Below are positions 48,975 through 57,318 of a DNA stretch of 64,000 nucleotides, piece by piece. Position 1 is the first letter of the stretch, and the number at the start of each line of letters is the position of its first letter. The notes under the pieces are model-generated. The model did no database searches. It was given only the letters and a program-made list of their open reading frames with translations, and was not told where the DNA came from. The translations under genes were made by a program, and so were the position numbers. This DNA comes from JAAUUE01 sp943370025 (GTDB lineage: Bacteria > Cyanobacteriota > Cyanobacteriia > Cyanobacteriales > JAAUUE01): the NCBI GenBank assembly GCA_943370025.1, contig CALRPI020000002.1, positions 62,001-126,000 on the forward strand. Reading direction: 5' to 3'.

Positions 48975-51635
48975 GTGAGCTACTCTGCATCTGACCCCGC
49001 CCTTAATCTAGAGCCTAATCAAAAAAATTCTCGATCGTCTCCTCATATCGATCCTAGCCAGCTAGACCGGGAGAAATTAACTCCCATGCTCTGCCACTAC
49101 CTCCAAGTCAAAGATTTGTATCCCCATGCTTTACTGCTATACCGGGTGGGGGATTTCTTTGAGTGCTTTTTCACCGATGCCGACACCGTTTCTCGACAGT
49201 TGGAGTTAGTGTTGACCAGCAAAGAAGGAGGGAAAGAGATCGGGCGGGTGGCGATGACCGGAGTGCCGCACCATGCCCTCGATCGCTATGCTGCCCTCTT
49301 GGTAGAAAAAGGCTATGCGATCGCCATTTGTGATCAGGTGGAAGATGCCGCGATCGCCGCCAAGGAAGGGCGACAGGTAAAACGGGAGATCACCAAAGTG
49401 ATTACCCCCGGTACTTTGACCGAAGATACGATGCTCAAGTCTCGGTGCAATAACTTTCTGGCGGCGGTGGTGATTGCCAACTCCCACTGGGGCTTAGCCT
49501 ATGCGGATATTTCCACTGGGGAATTTTTCACCACTCAGGCAAGTGATCTAGACCAGTTGACCCAAGAATTAATGCGCCTCCAGCCTTCAGAAATTCTCGT
49601 TCCCACCAATGCCCCAGATATGATTGGGATGCTGCGACCGGGGGAGAAATCCAACCATTTACCCAATTGTTTGCCCCCAAATTTCTGCTATGCGTGGCGG
49701 AGGCAAAATCCCTTTAGCCTAGGGGAGGCACGGAGTCGGTTGCTGGAGAAATTTAGTCTGCGATCGCTAGAAGGTTTGGGCTGTGATCACCTGCCCTTGG
49801 GAGTCCGGGCGGCGGGGGGCTTGTTGGAATATCTGGAGGATACCCAGAAAGAGCGGCAGTTACCATTGCAACTGTTGCGGACTTATACGATCGCTGATTT
49901 TCTGGTTCTCGACCACCAAAGCCGCCGGAATTTGGAGATTACCCAAACGGTGCGGGATGGTAGCCATCATGGTTCTTTGTTGTGGGCACTCGATCGGACC
50001 AGTACTGCTATGGGGGGTAGGGCATTACGGCGTTGGCTGTTGCAACCATTGCTAGACCCCAGAGGCATTAGAGCCAGACAAGAAACCATTCAAGAATTAG
50101 TCTATAACCACGGTCTCAGGAAAGATATAACTAATCTTTTGAAACAAGTTTATGACTTAGAAAGATTAGCCGGACGCTGTGGTTCTGGAGTTGCTAATGC
50201 AAGGGATCTAATCGCCCTTTCAGATTCCCTATTACAGTTACCAATCCTTGCGGAATTAGTTGTTAAATCCACATCTCCCTATCTCAAAGCAGTGCAAAGA
50301 GTTCCTCAAAATCTGGAAATTCTCGGGGCATTAATTCGTGAAACTTTGATTGCCACGCCACCTCTATATCTCCAAGAAGGAGGCTTAATTAAAAATGGAG
50401 TCAGCCTGCAATTAGATGAGATGCGAGATGTGGCGATCGATGATCAAAAATGGTTGGCAGATTTAGAAATTAGGGAGAAAGCAAGGACAGGGATTCCTAA
50501 CTTAAAAGTTGGTTATAACAAATCCTTTGGTTACTATATTTCTATCTCTCGTAGCAAAGCCGATCAAGTGCCTGATGATTATATTCGGAAGCAAACTTTA
50601 ACCAATGAAGAGCGCTATATTACTCCAGAATTGAAGGAGCGAGAAAACCGAATTCTCACGGCAAAGGAAGACTTAAATCAATTAGAATACGAAATTTTCA
50701 CAGAACTCCGGGAACAGGCAGGAATTAAAGCTGAAGAAATCCGCCAAACTGCCAAAGCAGTAGCAGCGGTTGATGTGCTTTGTGGATTAGCAGAAGTGGC
50801 AGTACAGCAGGGTTATTGTTGTCCAGAAATTGTCGATTCTAGAGAAATTACAATCATTGCCGGACGACATCCAGTAGTTGAACAATCTCTACCAGCCGGA
50901 TTTTTTGTGCCTAATGCAACTAATTTGGGGACAATTTCTTTAGAGACTACATCCCTTGATGATTATCCCGATTTAGTGATTTTGACCGGACCTAACGCCA
51001 GTGGCAAAAGTTGTTATCTACGGCAGGTGGGTTTGATTCAATTAATGGCACAAACGGGCAGTTTTGTTCCCGGTAAATCAGTGAGGTTGGGGGTGTGCGA
51101 TCGTATTTTCACTCGTGTCGGGGCTGTGGATGATCTGGCAACGGGGCAATCTACTTTTATGGTAGAGATGAATGAAACTGCGAATATTCTCAATCATGCT
51201 ACTAGTAAATCTTTAGTTCTCTTAGATGAAATTGGCAGGGGTACAGCTACCTTTGACGGTCTTTCTATTGCTTGGGCGGTGGCAGAATACCTCGCAGAAA
51301 CTATCCGAGCGAGAACTATTTTTGCTACCCATTACCATGAATTAAATGAATTAGCTGGCTTGCTAGATAATGTGGCTAACTATCAAGTCACTGTCAAAGA
51401 GTTACCGGATCAAATTGTCTTTCTCCACCAAGTCCAACCCGGCGGAGCTGATAAATCCTACGGCATTGAAGCAGGCAGATTAGCGGGTTTGCCACCGACG
51501 GTAATTACTAGAGCTAAACAAGTTATGAACCAAATTGAGAAGCACAGTAAAATTGCTACAGGTTTACGGAAAGGAGTGCATAAACCGAAGCCAAAAGTAG
51601 TCGATGAGGATCCCGATCAATTAGATATTTTTTAA
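48975..51635 (+). CDS. mutS: DNA mismatch repair protein MutS
   Basis: Mismatch-recognition ATPase of 886 aa. The N-terminal mismatch-binding domain carries the Phe-x-Glu motif in YRVGDFFECFFTDA. The C-terminal ABC-type ATPase has Walker A LTGPNASGKSCYLRQVG, VGAVDDLATGQSTFMVEM, Walker B VLLDEIGRGTATFDGLS and the H-loop FATHYHELNEL. An N-terminal extension of ~35 residues precedes the conserved MLCHYLQVKD. The start is the GTG at 48975. It ends QLDIF and overlaps the convergent DUF5615 gene by 15 bp. Confidence 0.96.
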   Translation: MSYSASDPALNLEPNQKNSRSSPHIDPSQLDREKLTPMLCHYLQVKDLYPHALLLYRVGDFFECFFTDADTVSRQLELVLTSKEGGKEIGRVAMTGVPHHALDRYAALLVEKGYAIAICDQVEDAAIAAKEGRQVKREITKVITPGTLTEDTMLKSRCNNFLAAVVIANSHWGLAYADISTGEFFTTQASDLDQLTQELMRLQPSEILVPTNAPDMIGMLRPGEKSNHLPNCLPPNFCYAWRRQNPFSLGEARSRLLEKFSLRSLEGLGCDHLPLGVRAAGGLLEYLEDTQKERQLPLQLLRTYTIADFLVLDHQSRRNLEITQTVRDGSHHGSLLWALDRTSTAMGGRALRRWLLQPLLDPRGIRARQETIQELVYNHGLRKDITNLLKQVYDLERLAGRCGSGVANARDLIALSDSLLQLPILAELVVKSTSPYLKAVQRVPQNLEILGALIRETLIATPPLYLQEGGLIKNGVSLQLDEMRDVAIDDQKWLADLEIREKARTGIPNLKVGYNKSFGYYISISRSKADQVPDDYIRKQTLTNEERYITPELKERENRILTAKEDLNQLEYEIFTELREQAGIKAEEIRQTAKAVAAVDVLCGLAEVAVQQGYCCPEIVDSREITIIAGRHPVVEQSLPAGFFVPNATNLGTISLETTSLDDYPDLVILTGPNASGKSCYLRQVGLIQLMAQTGSFVPGKSVRLGVCDRIFTRVGAVDDLATGQSTFMVEMNETANILNHATSKSLVLLDEIGRGTATFDGLSIAWAVAEYLAETIRARTIFATHYHELNELAGLLDNVANYQVTVKELPDQIVFLHQVQPGGADKSYGIEAGRLAGLPPTVITRAKQVMNQIEKHSKIATGLRKGVHKPKPKVVDEDPDQLDIF

Positions 51636-51971
51636 AGCAGGGCGTATAATGCGAATTAGCTTACCTTGGAGAGGTTTTTCTGTTGTAATAGCTATATCAA
51701 TCCGGTTCGCCAAATCCTGCCAATTGCGATCATTAGTACAAACAATAATACCTGCATGATCTGATTGTAGACGGTGTAATTGAACGAAATCTTTGCGATT
51801 TTGAGTAATTATGGTACGATTTTCACTACTCGCAAAAGCCAAAACCTCTGAGTCAGGAATGCCTTGATTTGCTTTGCCAGCCTCTTGAACAGTTAGAACA
51901 TTGTATCCTAATGCTCGCAGTAACTCTACAACAGGATATGGATACTGCTCATCAGCGTAGAGACTCACCAT
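51621..51971 (-). CDS. DUF5615 PIN-like toxin
   Basis: A 116-aa PIN-like ribonuclease-fold protein (DUF5615), the putative toxin of a type II-like pair. Visible: SLYADEQYPYPVVELLRALG (first acidic residues), GIPDSEVLAFASSENRTIIT and QNRKDFVQLHR, the typical NRKDF motif, then a C-terminal basic stretch. The stop of the DUF433 gene and the start codon overlap (TAATG), indicating translational coupling. The 3' end overlaps that of mutS, in opposite orientation. Confidence 0.88.
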   Translation of the reverse strand: MVSLYADEQYPYPVVELLRALGYNVLTVQEAGKANQGIPDSEVLAFASSENRTIITQNRKDFVQLHRLQSDHAGIIVCTNDRNWQDLANRIDIAITTEKPLQGKLIRIIRPALKNI

Positions 51972-52315
51972 TATTCCAAATCCTCAGACATTACTGCATC
52001 ATTTTCCCTAATTTCTATTTCAATTTCTTCAGAGAAAACTTCAGCATAAGCCCAAGCATTAGCAATATCTGTAGCCGAGAGAGATGGATAGCTTGTGAGT
52101 AACTCAGCTTCACTATATCCAAGGCGACGAGCTTCTACAAGTCCCCAAACGGTTATCCTTGTTCCTGCAATACAGGCACTACCACCACAAACACCCGGTG
52201 TTTTTTCAATACCCCGCCCCAGATTTATTTTACCTTGAGATAGGAGTTGAACAATTTGGGCTTTTTCGTTGTCAGATAGTGCTAGTAATTGAGGTTCTAA
52301 TTCTTTTAGGGTCAT
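51971..52315 (-). CDS. DUF433 antitoxin
   Basis: A 114-aa protein with an N-terminal helical stretch (EPQLLALSDNEKAQIVQLLS) and a DUF433 winged-helix core at ~40-95 (GGSACIAGTRITVWGLVEAR, YPSLSATDIANAWAYA). DUF433 proteins are the usual partners of DUF5615 PIN-like toxins and are presumed to repress the operon. First gene of the two-gene operon. Two 30-bp direct repeats lie 28 bp upstream. Confidence 0.88.
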   Translation of the reverse strand: MTLKELEPQLLALSDNEKAQIVQLLSQGKINLGRGIEKTPGVCGGSACIAGTRITVWGLVEARRLGYSEAELLTSYPSLSATDIANAWAYAEVFSEEIEIEIRENDAVMSEDLE

Positions 52316-52342
52316 GGTAATCTTCTAGAAAGTTAGTTAGAT

Positions 52343-52410
52343 AGTTTTGGTAGTTAGATTATGGAGAATTAGAGTTTTGGTAGTTAGATTATGGAGAATT
52401 AGAGTTTTGG
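52343..52410. repeat. 30-bp direct tandem repeat (2.3 copies) upstream of the toxin-antitoxin operon
   Basis: The unit AGTTTTGGTAGTTAGATTAT followed by GGAGAATTAG occurs at 52343-52372 and 52373-52402, then AGTTTTGG. The copies are identical. Position suggests binding sites for the DUF433 repressor, or just slippage. The stretch 52316-52609 has no gene and otherwise holds F2. Confidence 0.6.
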
Positions 52411-52505
52411 AAGATTTGATTAACTGTTAGCTGCCAATTGGTACCTACTATCGTCGTGCTCATGAGTCTTCCTTGGTTGCTTGACTAATTTTACCTTAAC
52501 CCAAA

Positions 52506-52612
52506 CTCATACCAAATCAAGAAAATGGTTTCACCATTTTTTTGATTTAAATCCCTACGCAGCAAGGTATTTAGAGTCTTATTTGTATCGATTATTTTGC
52601 AAAATGGTATCA
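52506..52612. repeat. Miniature element, family F (copy F2)
   Basis: About 107 bp, inverted relative to F1, with ends CTCATACCAAATCAAG and GCAAAATGGTATC. Its right end supplies the stop codon of rnhB (TGA overlapping GATACC on the minus strand). Confidence 0.72.
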
Positions 52613-53362
52613 AGATCGATCGCCTGACAAGCGAAAAGACTGACGATGCAGGGGTAAGGCTCCGTATTCCCTAAGGGCAGCGAGGTGTTGGGCTGTGCCG
52701 TAGCCTTTGTTCTGGGCGAGGTGATATTGGGGATAGACAGCAGCAAGCTCAATCATCTGGTCATCTCGCCAGACTTTTGCCAAAATACTAGCAGCGGCAA
52801 TGACGATCGATCGCCCATCTCCTTGGACTAGGGTTTGCTGGGGGATATTCAGGTTTGGAATTGATTGATTTCCATCTACTAGACAAATTTCGGGAGTTAT
52901 AGCCAAATTAGAGATCGCCCTTTTCATTGCCAGTAAAGAGGCTTGGAGAATATTGATCTCATCTATCTCCGCCACTGTTGTTGATGCTACTTGCCAAGCT
53001 AAAGCTGATGATTTAATTTCTATTGCTAATTGCTTCCTTCGTTTTGGGGATAGTTTTTTGCTATCTCTGACTCCCAGTTGGGCAAGGGGAGCGATCGCCT
53101 CCCTCGGCAAGATCACTGCTGCCGCCACCACATCCCCAAACAAAGCCCCCCGCCCCACTTCATCTACCCCAGCCACTAATTGATAATCTAAATTTAGTTC
53201 TGGTAGTTCTGCTAGATCAAGTAATAGTTTCCCCTTCGTTGCAGGGGAAACTATTACTGCTTTAAGACTGAGTTCTGGTAGTTCTGCCAGATCTATCTGG
53301 CAAGGAGGCTGAGACTGATCTAAATGGAGAGATTCTGGACACTTTGGTTTCTTCATTCGCAA
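52610..53362 (-). CDS. rnhB: Ribonuclease HII
   Basis: Removes ribonucleotides from DNA and RNA-DNA hybrids, 250 aa. The catalytic core begins YQLVAGVDEVGRGALFGDVV (Asp-Glu), followed by VRDSKKLSPKRRKQLA, EICLVDGNQSIPN and AAASILAKVWRDDQM, then HLAQNKGYGT. All acidic residues of the active site are present. An unusual ~55-residue N-terminal extension contains two copies of LAELPEL(S/N)L, 27 residues apart. The stop codon comes from element F2. Monocistronic. The start at ATG 53362 is uncertain because of the extension; 53356 is also possible. Confidence 0.92.
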   Translation of the reverse strand: MRMKKPKCPESLHLDQSQPPCQIDLAELPELSLKAVIVSPATKGKLLLDLAELPELNLDYQLVAGVDEVGRGALFGDVVAAAVILPREAIAPLAQLGVRDSKKLSPKRRKQLAIEIKSSALAWQVASTTVAEIDEINILQASLLAMKRAISNLAITPEICLVDGNQSIPNLNIPQQTLVQGDGRSIVIAAASILAKVWRDDQMIELAAVYPQYHLAQNKGYGTAQHLAALREYGALPLHRQSFRLSGDRS

Positions 53363-53458
53363 ATGCTCTACCCTCTTGATGTGGAATAACTGGCATGGTG
53401 AATCGAGGAGGGTTTGGCATTTGCAGACTCAACCCTATAAACAATGGGATTTCGGGAT

Positions 53459-54439
53459 TTAACCTAAACCTAATTCTCGTTTCAGGAGATTGATAGATTT
53501 AGCTCCGATATAATTTTCACTTTCGATCATTTTGGGCATCCGAATTAAATCATCTCTGGCAGCTTCGATCGCACTTTTAACTAAGGTCACACTACCGCTA
53601 TCGGTAATAATTGTGTGGGCACTGCGAATTAGGCTATTCAGCTTAGAGGTATTGCGAACTTGGGCAGTGCGGATCAAAATATCATCCCCCCGCAAGCTGT
53701 GGGCAATCACCTCGGCAATTCTCAGAATCCCGGCACTGAGGCTGACAATCCCTAGGCAGCTATTTTGGGGTAATTCCTTGACCAGCTTAATTTCCATGGC
53801 ATAGTCGTAGATATCCACCGGGATTACTCGCACAGACTTGGGGGCGGCGATCGCTTCTACTTCCTTCATAAAATAGCGACTGGTGACCACAGTTCCCGAT
53901 AGGGTCTGCCCTAGGGCTTGGGGCAGGTCTTCCATGGTTACCAATTGCACCGGGATACCAAGGGACGTTTCCAACTCCTGCATCATCAATTCCCCCGCCC
54001 CCAAATCCTTCGCTGGCACCGAGACCAAAACCCTCGCACTACACCGGAGTCGCCAATCAATTTCCCCCAAAAACAATTCCCGTGCCTCACTGAGGGAACA
54101 ACCCTGACCGAGGAGTTTGTCGACACTTTTCTGGACAACCTTATGGGCATCGGGATACTGATCTAAAATGGGAGAACGACGGGAACCACCTTCATGACCG
54201 AGGGCTTTGACATAAATACCCGAACCAGCTTGAGCTTCCACTAGTCCCTGGTCTTCCAGTTGGGTGTAGACCTTGCTAATAGTATTACGGTGCAACCCGG
54301 TGATCATGGCTAATTGGCGGGTGCTGGGGAGGCGAGTTCCGGGGGGATATTGGCGGGAGGCGATCGCAAACTGAATCTGGTTAAATAACTGCTTGGAGGC
54401 AGAAATTTCGCTATCGGGCTGGATATGAAATTGTACCAT
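53459..54439 (-). CDS. plmA: GntR-family transcriptional regulator PlmA
   Basis: Cyanobacterial PlmA, ~326 aa. The N-terminal winged helix-turn-helix (VQFHIQPDSEISASKQLFNQ, ASRQYPPGTRLPSTRQLAMI, GLHRNTISKVYTQLEDQGLV) is followed by the PlmA-specific C-terminal domain (ALGHEGG, VIPVDIYDYAMEIKLVKELP, ENYIGAKSINLLKRELGLG). PlmA is known to contact the PII-PipX complex, linking nitrogen/energy status to gene expression. ATG 54439 chosen because the conserved start is MVQFHIQP. Confidence 0.9.
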   Translation of the reverse strand: MVQFHIQPDSEISASKQLFNQIQFAIASRQYPPGTRLPSTRQLAMITGLHRNTISKVYTQLEDQGLVEAQAGSGIYVKALGHEGGSRRSPILDQYPDAHKVVQKSVDKLLGQGCSLSEARELFLGEIDWRLRCSARVLVSVPAKDLGAGELMMQELETSLGIPVQLVTMEDLPQALGQTLSGTVVTSRYFMKEVEAIAAPKSVRVIPVDIYDYAMEIKLVKELPQNSCLGIVSLSAGILRIAEVIAHSLRGDDILIRTAQVRNTSKLNSLIRSAHTIITDSGSVTLVKSAIEAARDDLIRMPKMIESENYIGAKSINLLKRELGLG

Positions 54440-54537
54440 GAGCAAAAATTCAAGCTTTGTTCTAAACCTAAAATACCATACACTCATCCTCTCATCATCA
54501 AGCCAAGCTAGAGTAGTGGTAAGCGGGGTTGATGTTA

Positions 54538-54617
54538 GAGGCTATTTATAAAGTCTGATTTTGCGTCCCCTCCGGGGGCGGAAAATCAGACCTTCTAGCC
54601 ACTTTATAAATAACCTC
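54538..54617. repeat. Miniature palindromic element, family E (copy E6)
   Basis: An 80-bp palindrome, GAGGCTATTTATAAAG to TTTATAAATAACCTC, core GTCCCCTCCGGGGGCG. Flanked by TTA on both sides. It lies upstream of plmA and the divergent lipoprotein gene; the 54440-54794 region shows no gene. Confidence 0.82.
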
Positions 54618-54794
54618 TTAGGAAAATCCATAAAGTTTAGAGGTTGAGTTGGGTTTCGCTTTGCTCTACCCAACCTAACCCCTAGAAATTCACAGAAAAT
54701 GTAGTGGAAACCACCCATGAATTTACAAGGAATCTTGGTCTGATAGGCAGTAGATAATTATGAAGGTTATAAAAAGTTTTTTTGCGAGGTATCT

Positions 54795-55607
54795 ATGAAA
54801 AATAATCATTGGGTCACTACAGGGTTAGCTTTTCTGCTCATGGGGTCAACCCTTGGCTTGGGGGGTTGTGATGATTCCGCTTCTACGACTTCTAGTATTA
54901 TCTCTCAGCCTGCGGTAAGTCCTAGCCCCCAAGGATCTCCCACAGCGAAGACCGATGCGCCGCCGCCAGTGGTTCCGCCTGTCACCATTGAGACGAAATC
55001 TCAGCAGCCCAGCCCCAAAAGTCCTAGTAAGCAAAACCCTCCGGCTGGCGACAATAAACAACAGCCAATGACTACCCAGATGCCTGCCCCGAAGATCCGG
55101 GTCAATCCTGATGCTGCTCTCAGCCCGCAACTAGTGATTGAACGCGGAGGGACAACTTCTACTTTCAATGCCCAAGACTTTCGATCGGAGGTGATGGGGA
55201 GTATTAATTGTCAGAAGATGGAACAGGTCGATCGCCAAACTTTGACGGTGACTAATTTTATGCGGGATCAAGTGAGTATGAATCCCCGCACGGGGGAGAT
55301 TGCGATCGGTGTGGTTTTTCAATACTGTGCCCTAACTCAAGAAAGCGCTGTAATTGTCTTGAAATCCAATTCAGATGGCAGCTACCAACCCAGAATGCTT
55401 CAAGTACCGGGGAAACAAGCCTTACCGAGCAATAATGCCACCTATCCTTTGGGATATATCAAGAGCCTTCGTTATACTAACAACAATCTTTTGGTTATTC
55501 ATGGGAGCGCGGCTGGAGCTGAGGCGGAGTTGGAGTTTCGGGATGGGCAGTTTGCCAGTTGCCGGGTAACAGTCGTTGGGGAAGGGGAGCAAAAAGTCTG
55601 TACTTAA
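54795..55607 (+). CDS. Hypothetical lipoprotein
   Basis: Exported lipoprotein of 270 aa. The signal peptide (FLLMGSTLGLGGC) ends in a lipobox, LGG-C, near residue 25. A Ser/Thr/Pro-rich low-complexity linker (about 27-110) follows. The globular domain (~115-270) contains an Ile-Asn-Cys (SINCQKMEQVDRQTL) and a second Cys (FQYCALTQES), perhaps a disulfide, and ends VTVVGEGEQKVCT. No known domain recognised. Anchored to the plasma membrane, probably periplasmic. Confidence 0.75.
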   Translation: MKNNHWVTTGLAFLLMGSTLGLGGCDDSASTTSSIISQPAVSPSPQGSPTAKTDAPPPVVPPVTIETKSQQPSPKSPSKQNPPAGDNKQQPMTTQMPAPKIRVNPDAALSPQLVIERGGTTSTFNAQDFRSEVMGSINCQKMEQVDRQTLTVTNFMRDQVSMNPRTGEIAIGVVFQYCALTQESAVIVLKSNSDGSYQPRMLQVPGKQALPSNNATYPLGYIKSLRYTNNNLLVIHGSAAGAEAELEFRDGQFASCRVTVVGEGEQKVCT

Positions 55608-55625
55608 CCTCTCAGTAGTTATGAA

Positions 55626-55727
55626 TATAGCAACCCTAAATGGTTTCACCCGCCTTCGGCGGGTGAAACCGTCTGTCAGAAGCAGGTTGACTTAGTAACT
55701 GTTCGTAAATGATTTAGGATCGCTATA
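55626..55727. repeat. Miniature palindromic element, family C (copy C3)
   Basis: A 102-bp element with ends TATAGCAACCCTAAAT and ATTTAGGATCGCTATA. Different core from C1/C2: GGTTTCACCCGCC-ttc-GGCGGGTGAAACC. It follows the lipoprotein gene. Confidence 0.75.
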
Positions 55728-55809
55728 GTAATTTGCTCAATAGGCTGCTCGTCTGCAAAAATAGACTAAAGCCATTTCTCAATGAACACCTCCCCATACC
55801 TCCTTCCCC

Positions 55810-57315
55810 ATGTTTACCCAACAAAAATCTCAACCAGAAATCTCCGCAGCCCTCGAGATCCCCAAGATCGACTGGCAAGCAATAATTAAGGAATTTATTG
55901 CGATTGTTGGGAAAGACTTAGTAGTCCAACGGCGAGAGGAGTTGATCGCCTACGAGTGCGATGGTTTAGCCAGCTATCGACAGCGACCAGCGGTGGTGGT
56001 GTTGCCCAAGACAACAGAACAGGTGGCGGCAGTAGTCAAAGTATGCGATCGCTTCTCTGTTCCCTTCATTGCCAGAGGAGCCGGAACGGGTTTATCCGGG
56101 GGAGCCTTGCCCTCAGAAAATAGTGTGTTGATCGTCACGGCATTGATGAAGAAAATTCTCAGTGTTGATCTAGAAAATCAGCGGGTGGTGGTGCAGCCGG
56201 GGGTGATTAATAATTGGGTGACCCAAGCAGTGACTGGGGCTGGATTTTATTATGCCCCCGATCCTTCTAGTCAGATTATTTGCTCGATCGGCGGCAATAT
56301 TGCCGAAAATTCTGGCGGTGTCCATTGCTTAAAGTATGGAGTGACCACTAATCATGTATTGGGGTTAAAATTGGTGCTGCCCAATGGATCGATCGCCGAT
56401 GTGGGGGGACAGGTTCCAGAAATGCCCGGTTATGATCTAACAGGGGTATTTGTGGGTTCCGAAGGAACGCTGGGAATCGCCACGGAAATTACTCTGAGGA
56501 TTCTTAAGACTCCCGAATCGATCTGTGTCTTGTTGGCGGATTTTGGCTCGATCGAGGAGGCGGGGGCGGCGGTTTCTGATATCATCAGCGCCGGAATTAT
56601 TCCCGGTGGCATGGAAATCATGGATAACCTGAGTATTAACGCTGTCGAAGATGTGGTGGCAACGGGTTGCTATCCGAGGGATGCTGGGGCAATTTTATTA
56701 GTGGAAATTGATGGTTTAGAAGTGGAAGTAGCGACGAATCAGGAAAGAATTGGGAAGATTTGTAAGCAAAACGGTGCCAGAAATTTAACGATCGCTACCG
56801 ACCCAGAAACTAGACTAAAACTCTGGAAGGGACGAAAAGCCGCCTTTGCCGCAGCAGGTCACATGGCTCCTGATTACTATGTCCAAGATGGGGTCATTCC
56901 CCGCACCCAAATGCGGTTTGTCTTGCAAGAAATTGAGGCTTTAAGCCTGAAATATGGCTACCGGATTGCCAATGTATTCCATGCTGGGGATGGCAATTTA
57001 CATCCTTTGGTATTGTACGACAATGCTATTCCCGGAGCTTTGGAAGAGGTGGAGGAATTGGGGGGAGAGATACTCAAACTTTGTGTAAAAGTTGGAGGCA
57101 GTATTTCTGGAGAACACGGGGTGGGGGCAGATAAAAAATGCTACATGCCAGATATGTTTAGCGAAGCTGATCTGGAAACTATGCAGTTTGTCCGCTCAGT
57201 TTTCAATCCCCAAGGCTTAGCCAATCCGGGCAAGATATTCCCCACCCCCCGCACCTGTGGTGAAGGGGCAAAGCAGGGGCAGGTCAAACAATTGGAAGGT
57301 GCAGATTTATTCTAG
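55810..57315 (+). CDS. glcD: Glycolate dehydrogenase/oxidase FAD subunit GlcD
   Basis: FAD-linked oxidase of 501 aa that oxidises glycolate formed by photorespiration. The PCMH-type FAD-binding motif is SVPFIARGAGTGLSGGALPS, plus SQIICSIGGNIAENSGGVHC and DLTGVFVGSEGTLGIATEIT. The C-terminal domain contains NVFHAGDGNLHPLVLYDN and SGEHGVGADKKCYMPDMF. Functionally linked to RuBisCO oxygenation. No glcE/glcF genes are adjacent. The spacer contains a clean ATG at 55810. Confidence 0.93.
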   Translation: MFTQQKSQPEISAALEIPKIDWQAIIKEFIAIVGKDLVVQRREELIAYECDGLASYRQRPAVVVLPKTTEQVAAVVKVCDRFSVPFIARGAGTGLSGGALPSENSVLIVTALMKKILSVDLENQRVVVQPGVINNWVTQAVTGAGFYYAPDPSSQIICSIGGNIAENSGGVHCLKYGVTTNHVLGLKLVLPNGSIADVGGQVPEMPGYDLTGVFVGSEGTLGIATEITLRILKTPESICVLLADFGSIEEAGAAVSDIISAGIIPGGMEIMDNLSINAVEDVVATGCYPRDAGAILLVEIDGLEVEVATNQERIGKICKQNGARNLTIATDPETRLKLWKGRKAAFAAAGHMAPDYYVQDGVIPRTQMRFVLQEIEALSLKYGYRIANVFHAGDGNLHPLVLYDNAIPGALEEVEELGGEILKLCVKVGGSISGEHGVGADKKCYMPDMFSEADLETMQFVRSVFNPQGLANPGKIFPTPRTCGEGAKQGQVKQLEGADLF

Positions 57316-57318
57316 AAA

